From Prevotella sp. (GTDB lineage Bacteria > Bacteroidota > Bacteroidia > Bacteroidales > Bacteroidaceae), in NCBI GenBank assembly GCA_017650905.1, contig JAGCDZ010000094.1, positions 1 through 35,845 on the forward strand: a DNA stretch of 35,845 nucleotides, in the 5' to 3' direction. The position numbers and the translations under genes are program-made. Under the pieces are notes generated by a model. The model searched no databases and was not told where the DNA came from. It saw only the letters and a program-made list of their open reading frames with translations. This document shows positions 23,914 to 31,310 of this stretch, piece by piece. Each line of letters opens with the position of its first letter. Within the stretch, counting starts at the first letter, position 1.

Positions 23914-23942
23914 GGTGGGAGCAGCCATCGCCACTCCCACCT
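23909..23942 (-). terminator. rho-independent terminator of the repeat-protein gene
   Basis: On the minus strand, AGGTGGGAG / CTCCCACCT form a perfect 9-bp stem (23942-23934 and 23921-23913) with a 12-nt loop, followed by TTTT. It lies 26 nt after the stop of the 1334-residue protein gene and separates it from the argD promoter. Confidence 0.87.
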
Positions 23943-23967
23943 ATTGTATATGAGATGTTCGTTGATC

Positions 23968-26900
23968 TTACTTGATAATCACCTTGCGAACGTTGTTGCC
24001 CTGACGGATGATGTAGACACCAGCCGGAAGATCCAGATTGGGTGCACCCTTGCCCTTGGCAACGCTGGTACCATTCAGTCGGTTGATGGTCCATTGGTCG
24101 TCAGCAATGGCATTGACAATGCGGATGCCCGTCGGGTTGAAGACAAGGGCCTCAGGAGCCGACTTCTGGGCATTGCCTACATTGTCCACGGCATAGGCGA
24201 TGATGCTATAGTTCGCGTTGGTCTGATCCATCTCAAAGCTGAGACTCGGCTCAATATTATTGCCCAGGAACACATAGTCCTCGCCATCCTTGGAAATATA
24301 GAACTGATAGTGGCTGACACCTGACTCGCTGTCAATACCCTCGCAGGTCACTAAGAACTTTCCGTCATCTTGTTTGGCGACACTCTTCATCTTCGTCGTG
24401 GGCGCTACGAGATCCAGTGTGTTCACATACTCGTTGGTCTCAATCACCTCGTTGTAGTCGAACCTGATAGAAGCCTTGTTCTTAATCTGTGTACCATTCT
24501 TCAGACCTGGCTTCAGGTCAACGCTGAAGGTCACGTAGCCTTCGCCCTCAGGAGCATTCACGTTGGGTGGCAGTTCGATGCCCTCAATGTCCCAGGTAAG
24601 TTTGTTGCCCTCTCGGTTCATCTTCCAGTTGTACCCAACGCCCTCATGGCTGGTAGAGCCAAAGCGGACAGTGTTGAGATCAAAGATGTTCTCGTCGAGT
24701 TCGTCGCTAATGCGGATGCGATAGGCAGGAGCCGTGGCATCCTTCTTGTTCTCAAAGAGAATCTGGTAGTCCATGGTCTTTGCTTCGCTGATATAATTCT
24801 CGTCACCATAGCCAATTGGACCTACCATTTCATTGGGGTCAAACGATCTTACAACACCATTGATACCTTGTTTTGCATCAAGCAGTTTTTCGTTATATTT
24901 TCTCTCCCATTCTTTGTAATTTGCATCTGTGTCCTTTGTGGTAAACCAGAGCCAGCGACGGACGATGGCACCACTGAATGCCTTAGTTGTTTCCAGCAGT
25001 TCTCCGGCAAAGTTAATGAGTCCACCGCCTGGAACTGTTTCAAGCCACTTGGTGGCTACTGTCTTGACTGCACGCCTTGCCACAACAATAGTTTCGCCAG
25101 TCTTGGTCTTTTCTTCGACTAAGCCCCAGTCTACCTTTTTATTCACCTTTTCGCGATAGTATGCCAACTCTTTTTCGTCTAGGTCGATATGGTCATGAAT
25201 GACGTCTGTCATAAACTCTGTCACTTTATCGCCTGCATAATCGAGAGCCACAAGTCCTGCTATGATGAGACAAGTCGTTCCTGAGATGACTATACGATGC
25301 GACTGAGATTTTTTAGAAGAAGTGTCAATCATAAATTCTCGAGCATCCTTCATAACCAGTCCTTCGGCCATAATATTGAACGAGTAGGTCTCAAATGGAG
25401 CCATGCTTGGTACGACGAATACCATGGCAGGATCACCATCGTAACTGATGCTGTCCATTGGCAGTTCTTCTACACCGTTTTTACCAGGTAATTTGCATCC
25501 CAGCAATTTGATATCGTCTGTGGCATGAACCAGCAGGAAGAACTTTGTGCTTGGGCGACTGTCAATATTTTCAATCTTCACAGTGTATTCTGTAGGAACA
25601 CCAAGACGAACTTTGTCTCTTCCAACGAATGTAATGCGAATCTTTGAGTCTGCTGCGCGCTCAATGGTACCGTAGGTCAGGGTGTAGCCGCCATGACCTC
25701 CATCCCGGCAGAGATGTGCATAATAGGTGGCACCTTCTTCTATTTTATCTATATTGAATGTATAGGGTTCATTGATATACCACTTATTGGCAACAACTTT
25801 TGACTGATCACCTTTTATTTGTACAATATCAACCCACTTCAACTTTAGTGTTGATGTGGTGTCGGGCGATACGGTAATGTTCATCATTGTGGTGGCATTT
25901 TGGGTGTCCAGCTTAATCCAGTCTTCGTTGTCGCGCTTATCATTGGCGTCGAGATAGCCCAAATGACCAGAAATAGAAGCATTGTTCTCCAGCAAATCGG
26001 TTGCTTCTGCCTGCTCGTTGTTAGGCTCTGTGTCGGTTGGGAAGTTATAAGGCGTGAAGATATACTTCAGTCTGTAACCGCCAAAGCCTTTATCACGATT
26101 CAAATGCAGATAATAGGTTCCAACACCCGCGTCCTCAATGGTCAGCGTATCGTTGAGCATATACCACTTACTTTGACGGGAATAATAAGTCTCTTTATTC
26201 TGATCATAACGTTTGAAGTCCAGCCATTTCATCTGCAATCCGTATGTCGGCTCACAATTCACCACCAATTGCACACGGCCGTCCTGTGGTACTTGAATCT
26301 TGTAACAATCATCATTGTCGCGATAGTCGTTGGCATCAAGATAACCGATATGTCCTTGCACGGTCTGTCCGTTGACAATCTCTGTGCCTTCTCCATCCTT
26401 ATCGTTAGACTCGGCATCGTTAGCATAGCGGTTAGGCGTGAAGATATACTGTAGGGTGTATCCACCATGACCTTTGTTGCGATTCAGATGCAGGTAGTAG
26501 GTGCCGACACCAGCATCATCTATGGTCAATGTATCATTGCTCATATACCATTTGTTGGCACGGACATAATAACTCGTATTCGGATCCAGTCGTTTGACAT
26601 CCAGCCATTTCATTTCCAGGTCATAAGTCTTGTCGCAATTCACGATTAACTGCACTCGTCCGTCCTGAGGCACTTGAATCTTATAGCAATCGTCATTGTC
26701 GCGGTAGTTGTTGGCATCAAGGTAGCCAATATGTCCCTGCACGGTCTGCCCATTGGCAATCTCAGTGCCTTCTCCGTCCTTATCGTTAGACTCGGCATCG
26801 TTAGCATAGCGGTTAGGCGTGAAGATATACTGTAGGGTGTATCCACCATGACCTTTGTTGCGATTCAAATGCAGGTAGTAGGTGCCGACACCAGCATCAT

Positions 26901-27972
26901 CTATGGTCAATGTATCATTGCTCATATACCATTTGTTGGCACGGGCATAATAACTCGTATTCGGATCCAGTCGTTTGACATCTAGCCATTTCATTTCCAG
27001 GTCATAGGTCTTTTCGCAATTCACGATTAACTGCACTCGTCCGTCCTGAGGCACTTGAATCTTATAGCAATCGTCATTGTCGCGGTAATCGTTGGCATCA
27101 AGGTAGCCAATATGTCCCTGTACGGTTTGTCCGATAGCAATCTCGTCACCCTGCCCGTCCTTATCATTGGGCTCGACATCGTTGGTGTAATTGTTGGGCG
27201 TAAAAACATATCTTATAGAGTAGCCGCCATGACCTTTGTCGCGATTCAGACGCAGGTAATAAGTTCCCACACCAGCGTCGTCAATGGTCAATGTGTCGTT
27301 GCTCATATACCACTTCGTTTTACGGGAATAATAAGTTTTATTGTTTTGATCATAACGTGTGACGTCCAGCCATTTCATTTGCAGGTCATAGGTTTTTTCG
27401 CAATTCACGATTAACTGAACATGACCGTCCTGCGGCACTTGAATCTTATAGCAATCGTTGTTATCGCGGTAGTCGTTGGCATTAAGGTAGCCTATTCGAC
27501 CCTGTACACTTTGTCCAACTGCAATTTCAGAGCCCTGCCCCTCTTCGTCATTCTTTTCTGCATCGTTCGCATAAGCACAGGCTGTAAATTGGTAATTCAG
27601 AGAATAAGATCCGGCACCACCGTCACGCTGAATTTTAAGATAATAGGTGCCCGAGCCGGCATCCTCGACAATAAGACTCTCGTTGTTCTTCATATACCAC
27701 TTGCAGGAGCGAGAATAATCGGCATTGTTTGCAACCCATTTAAAGTCAAGCCACTTGATGCTGAGATCGCCACTTAGCGTTAAAGTTATCGCGACTCGCC
27801 CTTCTTCAGGCACTTCAATCTTAAACCAGGCAGATTCGTTGTTCTTGTCGAGCGTACCGTTACCTGATCCGCCTTGTTTAATGAGCGTGGCCGTCTGCCA
27901 CGAATTTCCTTGTGCCAGCATCCCTATTGGCAACGCCAGCAGCAACAATAATAGTTGTAGTTTTCTTTTCAT
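23968..27972 (-). CDS. 1334-residue secreted protein with six PPC-like repeats, a helical segment and a T9SS-like tail
   Basis: Signal peptide 1-20 (ending GMLAQ). Residues 22-765 hold six tandem domains of about 127 residues, each built around EIANGQTVQGHIGYLDANDYRDNDDCYKIQVPQ-like text (first part) and NDTLTIDDAGVGTYYLHLNR (last part), resembling pre-peptidase C-terminal (PPC) beta-sandwiches. A beta-region (770-885) is followed by an unusual segment (about 890-1045) with a hydrophobic helix (TTCLIIAGLVALDY) and charged helices. Residues about 1044-1185 (RSFDPNEMVGP ... FDYNEVIETNEYVNTLD) match the DUF7619-type domain of Bacteroidetes surface proteins. An Ig-like region and a tail (LPAGVYIIRQGNNVRKVIIK) like a T9SS signal end the protein. 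No catalytic motif is seen. Surface adhesin or binding scaffold is a guess. Confidence 0.85.
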   Translation of the reverse strand: MKRKLQLLLLLLALPIGMLAQGNSWQTATLIKQGGSGNGTLDKNNESAWFKIEVPEEGRVAITLTLSGDLSIKWLDFKWVANNADYSRSCKWYMKNNESLIVEDAGSGTYYLKIQRDGGAGSYSLNYQFTACAYANDAEKNDEEGQGSEIAVGQSVQGRIGYLNANDYRDNNDCYKIQVPQDGHVQLIVNCEKTYDLQMKWLDVTRYDQNNKTYYSRKTKWYMSNDTLTIDDAGVGTYYLRLNRDKGHGGYSIRYVFTPNNYTNDVEPNDKDGQGDEIAIGQTVQGHIGYLDANDYRDNDDCYKIQVPQDGRVQLIVNCEKTYDLEMKWLDVKRLDPNTSYYARANKWYMSNDTLTIDDAGVGTYYLHLNRNKGHGGYTLQYIFTPNRYANDAESNDKDGEGTEIANGQTVQGHIGYLDANNYRDNDDCYKIQVPQDGRVQLIVNCDKTYDLEMKWLDVKRLDPNTSYYVRANKWYMSNDTLTIDDAGVGTYYLHLNRNKGHGGYTLQYIFTPNRYANDAESNDKDGEGTEIVNGQTVQGHIGYLDANDYRDNDDCYKIQVPQDGRVQLVVNCEPTYGLQMKWLDFKRYDQNKETYYSRQSKWYMLNDTLTIEDAGVGTYYLHLNRDKGFGGYRLKYIFTPYNFPTDTEPNNEQAEATDLLENNASISGHLGYLDANDKRDNEDWIKLDTQNATTMMNITVSPDTTSTLKLKWVDIVQIKGDQSKVVANKWYINEPYTFNIDKIEEGATYYAHLCRDGGHGGYTLTYGTIERAADSKIRITFVGRDKVRLGVPTEYTVKIENIDSRPSTKFFLLVHATDDIKLLGCKLPGKNGVEELPMDSISYDGDPAMVFVVPSMAPFETYSFNIMAEGLVMKDAREFMIDTSSKKSQSHRIVISGTTCLIIAGLVALDYAGDKVTEFMTDVIHDHIDLDEKELAYYREKVNKKVDWGLVEEKTKTGETIVVARRAVKTVATKWLETVPGGGLINFAGELLETTKAFSGAIVRRWLWFTTKDTDANYKEWERKYNEKLLDAKQGINGVVRSFDPNEMVGPIGYGDENYISEAKTMDYQILFENKKDATAPAYRIRISDELDENIFDLNTVRFGSTSHEGVGYNWKMNREGNKLTWDIEGIELPPNVNAPEGEGYVTFSVDLKPGLKNGTQIKNKASIRFDYNEVIETNEYVNTLDLVAPTTKMKSVAKQDDGKFLVTCEGIDSESGVSHYQFYISKDGEDYVFLGNNIEPSLSFEMDQTNANYSIIAYAVDNVGNAQKSAPEALVFNPTGIRIVNAIADDQWTINRLNGTSVAKGKGAPNLDLPAGVYIIRQGNNVRKVIIK
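25678..27909 (-). repeat. six in-frame tandem repeats of about 381 bp
   Basis: The DNA for residues 22-765 is a tandem array with a period of about 381 bp (127 codons); for example, GACTCGGCATCGTTAGC begins at 26408 and again at 26789. The third and fourth units are nearly identical at the DNA level (about 26408-27100), including synonymous positions, while the outer units have diverged strongly. This points to recent duplication or gene conversion in the centre. Confidence 0.9.
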
Positions 27973-28030
27973 ATTGTGATTGTTTTGTTAATAAATATGC
28001 TTTGATTATTGCTTGAGCTTAATCTGACTA

Positions 28031-28038
28031 CAAAGATA
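28031..28038 (-). promoter_or_regulatory. -7 element of the repeat-protein gene
   Basis: TATCTTTG reads on the minus strand at 28038-28031, about 59 nt before the ATG at 27972. No TTTG lies at the proper -33 distance, so an activator may be needed. Confidence 0.55.
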
Positions 28039-28080
28039 AGGGAAATATTTTTAAATGCACGTATCTTATTCACAGAAACT

Positions 28081-28140
28081 TTTCCCGAATTCGCAATACT
28101 TGAAAATCCTAATGCATAAATCTTTCCCGAAATCGCAATA
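28081..28140. repeat. two 18-nt direct repeats upstream of the repeat-protein promoter
   Basis: TTTCCCGAATTCGCAATA (28081-28098) and TTTCCCGAAATCGCAATA (28123-28140) differ at one base and are 42 bp apart, four helical turns. They lie 43 bp upstream of the -7 element TATCTTTG, in the 285-bp gap before the repeat-protein gene. The rest of the gap (28141-28257) shows no gene or hairpin that I trust. Confidence 0.75.
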
Positions 28141-28257
28141 ATCTGGCCAAAAACAACGATTTCATCGGTAGAACTACAAATTGAGATGGGTAAACGTACA
28201 CTTATCGTTTTTGGGCCTTCTGCTGTCACCGCCACCGCCTTCGTAGCAGGCCAGCAA

Positions 28258-28920
28258 TCATTTCAATTTCCTTCTTACCCAGACTTTATGCGTGTGGTCT
28301 CCCCAGGCGATGATGCCAGAATTGCCGTCGGCCACCAGTTGCCTGAGGTCTTTTGAGGCGCCGCTCATGGACAGGCCGGTTGCCGCAGCATAGTTAGATA
28401 GCGTCATGAATCCCTGCTTGTCAATAATCTCCTTGGCCTTTGCCAGACGCTCTTCGCGACTGAACCGGCTTTTCCTTTGAGGTACAAACTCTACACCATC
28501 GTTTTCGAACGTTGCCACCCTGTTCATTCTCCTCAGCAATTCCGGGTCGGGCCTGAAATTGATGCTCTTGATGCGCACACGCCTGTATCTCAGTTTGGGG
28601 TCGTCACCGTCGTCGAACTCCTGTTTACGTGCAAGTTCTTCTTCTGAAGCCTTGGATGTGTCGAATTCTAAGGACAGTGAGAATACGCCCAGTCCGTCAA
28701 TCTTGATGTTGTGCCCATTAGGCAGGCTCGTCAGCATCTCATCCGTCAGCGCATCGAAGACAGTTCGGATAATCCCCTCGTTAAGGATTGGGGATAACTT
28801 GCACATGTGCTGGATGACCATCTCATAGTCAAACAGCGAGTATCTCTGCATCTTCGGATAAATCACCGTCCTGCCCTCTGTCATTTCCCCTGGAAGTTCC
28901 TTTAAAATATACTTTGCCAT
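28258..28920 (-). CDS. HU-like DNA-binding protein fused to a winged-helix domain
   Basis: 220 residues. The N-terminal ~125 match the Bacteroidales HU-like family (YEMVIQHMCKLSPILNEGIIRTVFDALTDEM, then NGHNIKIDGLGVFSL and RRVRIKSINFRPDPELLRRM). A basic linker (QRKSRFSREERLAKAKE) leads to a winged-helix-like end (about 160-215: GFMTLSNYAAATGLSMSGASKDLRQLVADG ... HKVWVRRKLK). The kind with an HTH tail is known in Bacteroidetes, but its targets are not. It has a strong promoter and a long, repeat-rich leader of about 280 nt, unusual for so small a gene. It may regulate itself or the adjacent surface protein. Confidence 0.87.
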   Translation of the reverse strand: MAKYILKELPGEMTEGRTVIYPKMQRYSLFDYEMVIQHMCKLSPILNEGIIRTVFDALTDEMLTSLPNGHNIKIDGLGVFSLSLEFDTSKASEEELARKQEFDDGDDPKLRYRRVRIKSINFRPDPELLRRMNRVATFENDGVEFVPQRKSRFSREERLAKAKEIIDKQGFMTLSNYAAATGLSMSGASKDLRQLVADGNSGIIAWGDHTHKVWVRRKLK

Positions 28921-29088
28921 CTTTTTAAATTGTTTTTAATTGATTACTATTCTACTTATCATTTTTTTGTTGCTTTTTAATTTTGTCTTTGCTGCTTATC
29001 TATCTGATCTTGCTTACAATTGTTTTCACTCTTAACAGCTAAAATTAAAACTCTTAACTGAAAAAGTCTGAAGTCTTATCGATAAATG

Positions 29089-29191
29089 TTCTTTTCCGTT
29101 CTAAACATTCTATTTCTGCTCTGTAAAATCTATTTTTACACGCTGAAATTGTATCTTTATGTGCAGAAAACTCTATTTCACGTCCTGAAAA
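29089..29191 (-). repeat. five degenerate ~20-bp repeats in the leader of the HU-like gene
   Basis: Plus-strand units start at about 29090, 29109, 29129, 29149 and 29171 and share the pattern TCTATTTnnnCnCnCTGAAA; examples are TCTATTTCTGCTCTGTAAAA (29109) and TCTATTTTTACACGCTGAAA (29129). All lie inside the predicted transcript of the minus-strand HU-like gene, right after its start point. The rest of the AT-rich 438-bp gap (28921-29358) contains poly-T tracts and the two promoters but no gene. Confidence 0.65.
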
Positions 29192-29206
29192 TACTTTTTC
29201 AGTTTG

Positions 29207-29238
29207 CAAAGATACATTTTTTTTTCGATTTCACCAAA
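29207..29238 (-). promoter_or_regulatory. consensus promoter of the HU-like/winged-helix gene
   Basis: On the minus strand, TTTG (29238-29235), 20 nt, then TATCTTTG (29214-29207) fit the Bacteroidetes consensus exactly. The start would be near 29203, giving a leader of about 283 nt to the ATG at 28920. Confidence 0.75.
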
Positions 29239-29321
29239 TTATATGGCCAGAAATGACAAAAGACTGCTTAAGATTCCGATGGTCGTTTTTTCATCTTTTT
29301 GACCTCTTTTTTCTTGTTTTT

Positions 29322-29353
29322 TTTGTTTTTTTGAGGGAAATGCACTAATTTTG
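29322..29353 (+). promoter_or_regulatory. promoter of the membrane AraC gene, giving a near-leaderless mRNA
   Basis: TTTG (29322-29325), 20 nt, then TAATTTTG (29346-29353). The expected start near 29357 is only about 2 nt before the ATG at 29359. This promoter and that of the HU-like gene are divergent, about 110 bp apart. Confidence 0.65.
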
Positions 29354-29358
29354 CAGCC

Positions 29359-30492
29359 ATGATTAGCGTCTTAATTGCTGCTTTGCCCATGATGGTATGC
29401 TGTGTCCTCTCAGTGCTGATAGCCCTGAGCCTATTCAGTCGTAGGAATATGGCAAAGGCGCGTCTATTGGTGTTTATGCTAACGGCGGCGGTGTTGTATC
29501 TGGCTCATTTTGTGTATTTCAACCGTCAGATGGCCGTGATACCTCTGACCGATATACTCTATAACTTCTGCAATCCAGCTGTGTTCCCCCTCTATTACTT
29601 ATATATAGAAGAACTGACGGAGTATCGTCCGAATCGCAGGGCACAGATTCTCTGTCTGCTCCCGTCGGTACTTTGTTTCCTGGCTGTTAGCATCATTTAT
29701 CTGTTGATGGATGACGAGGAGACTACGCGTTTTATCCAGCAATATCTCTATGGAAATGAATTCACCTCTCTTTCTGGCTTTCCCTGGTGGCAGGGGGTTG
29801 CACATTCAGTTGTGAGAATCGTGTTTGCGATACAGATACCTCTGGTGTTGTTCTTTGGATTCCGACGTATTACGGCTTATAATACCGTGGTGGAGTCGAA
29901 CTATTCGAACATAGAGGGCAAACGGATTGTAGGTGTGAAGACGCTGCTGGTGCTTTTTGCCATCACCTCGTTCCTGGCTTTTGTCTTCAATCTGATAGGG
30001 CGCCAGCGTTTTGCCGAAGGACCAGAACCCTTAGCCTTCCCGTCCATGATGTTCTCTTTGCTGTTACTCCTGATAGGGCATGTGGGTCTGAGCCAGCAGT
30101 TTTCGGTACAGGACATCGAAGCTGAGGTGTTTCAGGAATCAGAGTCCATGCCTGAAGACGGTGGTGCTAGCGAATTGTTGGAAGGTATCAAGAAGCTGGT
30201 GAACAACGAGAAACTTTTCCTTTATCCTAACCTGAAAGTCAGTGACTTGGCCACTCGACTTCATAGTAATCGCAACTATATTTATCACGCCATCAATGTG
30301 GAAATGGGCGTGTCGTTTTCGGATTATATCAACGGCCTGCGTATTGACTATGCTTCACGACTGCTTGAGGAGTGTCCTGAGTTGTCAATCAATGATGTAA
30401 TACAGAAGTCGGGCTTTACCTCCAGTAGTGCATTCTATCGCAACTTCAAGAAATTTAAAGGCATCACTCCGACAGAGAAACGTTCCAAGTAG
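29359..30492 (+). CDS. membrane-anchored AraC-family regulator
   Basis: 377 residues. About seven hydrophobic segments fill the first ~245 residues (for example LPMMVCCVLSVLIALSLF, LLVFMLTAAVLYLAHFVYF, ILCLLPSVLCFLAVSIIYLL, LLVLFAITSFLAFVFNLI, MMFSLLLLLIGHVGL). A cytoplasmic AraC HTH domain follows (about 270-375: LKVSDLATRLHSNRNYIYHAINVEMGVSFSDYINGLRIDYASRLL ... SINDVIQKSGFTSSSAFYRNFKKFKGITPTE). This one-component membrane layout is known in Bacteroidetes; the signal would be sensed in or near the membrane. If the mRNA is leaderless as predicted, M1 at 29359 is used; M11 (29389) is an alternative. It is divergent from the HU-like gene, which is one possible target. Confidence 0.9.
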   Translation: MISVLIAALPMMVCCVLSVLIALSLFSRRNMAKARLLVFMLTAAVLYLAHFVYFNRQMAVIPLTDILYNFCNPAVFPLYYLYIEELTEYRPNRRAQILCLLPSVLCFLAVSIIYLLMDDEETTRFIQQYLYGNEFTSLSGFPWWQGVAHSVVRIVFAIQIPLVLFFGFRRITAYNTVVESNYSNIEGKRIVGVKTLLVLFAITSFLAFVFNLIGRQRFAEGPEPLAFPSMMFSLLLLLIGHVGLSQQFSVQDIEAEVFQESESMPEDGGASELLEGIKKLVNNEKLFLYPNLKVSDLATRLHSNRNYIYHAINVEMGVSFSDYINGLRIDYASRLLEECPELSINDVIQKSGFTSSSAFYRNFKKFKGITPTEKRSK

Positions 30493-30535
30493 TACTTGTC
30501 GACATAGTAATCCATGAATTATGCACAAACTGACC

Positions 30536-30582
30536 ACAAAGGCACAAAGGATTATTAATGTATAGTTCCTTCGTGTCTTTGC
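30536..30582. terminator. shared hairpin between convergent genes
   Basis: ACAAAGGCACAAAGGA (30536-30551) and TCCTTCGTGTCTTTGC (30567-30582) pair with two mismatches or wobbles around a 15-nt loop. It lies between the AraC gene (plus) and the nitroreductase gene (minus). No strong T-run is present. Repeats of this CACAAAGGCACAAAGG kind are common between genes in Bacteroidales. Confidence 0.5.
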
Positions 30583-30647
30583 GTCTCTTCCTATTCGGCC
30601 AGTCTTCTGTGGCATATGCTTGAAATAGTTTGGGCAAAGATAGGCGT

Positions 30648-31274
30648 TTATTTGCCGAAGCCGATGGGGTGGTTCAGCAGAATGATGCTGGTGTCGGCAA
30701 GCTTCAGTTCACGCTTGATGGCATCCTTGTCCATCATGGCGCGTGCTACAGTATGCAGGCCGAGAGCCGTACAGGCCAGATAGATGTTCTGCGACACGTA
30801 GCCGGCATCCACTCCGCCGTAGCGGTTATTGTCCATCCGCTCGTTGTCTTTCGTGCTGACGAGTATCAGGGCTACAGGAGCCTTTTTGGCGAAGTCCTGT
30901 CCTGCGGCGAGGCTGGGGCGTATGTCCGTCGTCGTCACAGGTACCAGCGTATTGTCTTTGGGCATGTAGCGGCAGACACCATATTGTGAGCAGACAAACA
31001 CCTTGATGTCCTGCATGTTGACAGCCGAGGGAGCTGTTATCTTACCTGAGGCTGGGTCACTGATGCCGCAAGCAGCCCAGAGTATGGTTGATACAGTCTG
31101 AAGGTCGACTTCCTGTTCCGTCATATCACGGTAGGAACGACGCTGTTTCAAGGCATCGCCGAGCGACATGTTGAGTTTCTGTACTTCGGGTTGTGGCAGC
31201 TGGATAGCATCCTGTGCCTTGACTGTCGTGCCCATCATCATCAGGGCCAGCATTGTGAAAAGAACCTTTTTCAT
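30648..31274 (-). CDS. exported nitroreductase / SagB-type oxidoreductase
   Basis: 208 residues with a signal peptide (1-20, ending TVKAQ). The mature part has the FMN-binding nitroreductase fold: SLGDALKQRRSYRDMTEQEVDLQTVSTILWAACGI at the start and YGGVDAGYVSQNIYLACTALGLHTVARAMMD near the end. The RRSYR motif fits phosphate binding by FMN. Family members reduce nitro groups or quinones, or oxidize thiazoline rings (SagB/ThcOx); substrate unknown. Export of an FMN enzyme is unusual, since FMN must be supplied outside the cytoplasm. It follows argC by 36 nt and is the last gene of the argR operon, although the link to arginine is unclear. Confidence 0.88.
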   Translation of the reverse strand: MKKVLFTMLALMMMGTTVKAQDAIQLPQPEVQKLNMSLGDALKQRRSYRDMTEQEVDLQTVSTILWAACGISDPASGKITAPSAVNMQDIKVFVCSQYGVCRYMPKDNTLVPVTTTDIRPSLAAGQDFAKKAPVALILVSTKDNERMDNNRYGGVDAGYVSQNIYLACTALGLHTVARAMMDKDAIKRELKLADTSIILLNHPIGFGK

Positions 31275-31310
31275 CTTAGTTTCGTGTTTAGTGAATAAAT
31301 CGTTAGTATA

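Noticed and set aside
24370-25122. 250-codon open frame on the plus strand
   Set aside because: Antisense to the large repeat protein, whose signal peptide, repeats and C-terminal domains are coherent.
25678-27909. Regular repeats that could suggest a CRISPR array
   Set aside because: The unit is about 381 bp, in frame, and encodes a conserved protein domain; no short repeats with unique spacers exist.
27969-28235. 88-codon minus-strand frame before the repeat-protein gene
   Set aside because: It runs through the promoter and direct repeats, has no family pattern, and ends next to the real start.
23774-31310. Mobile element carrying the accessory block
   Set aside because: No integrase, transposase, terminal inverted repeat, tRNA target or duplicated flank could be found.
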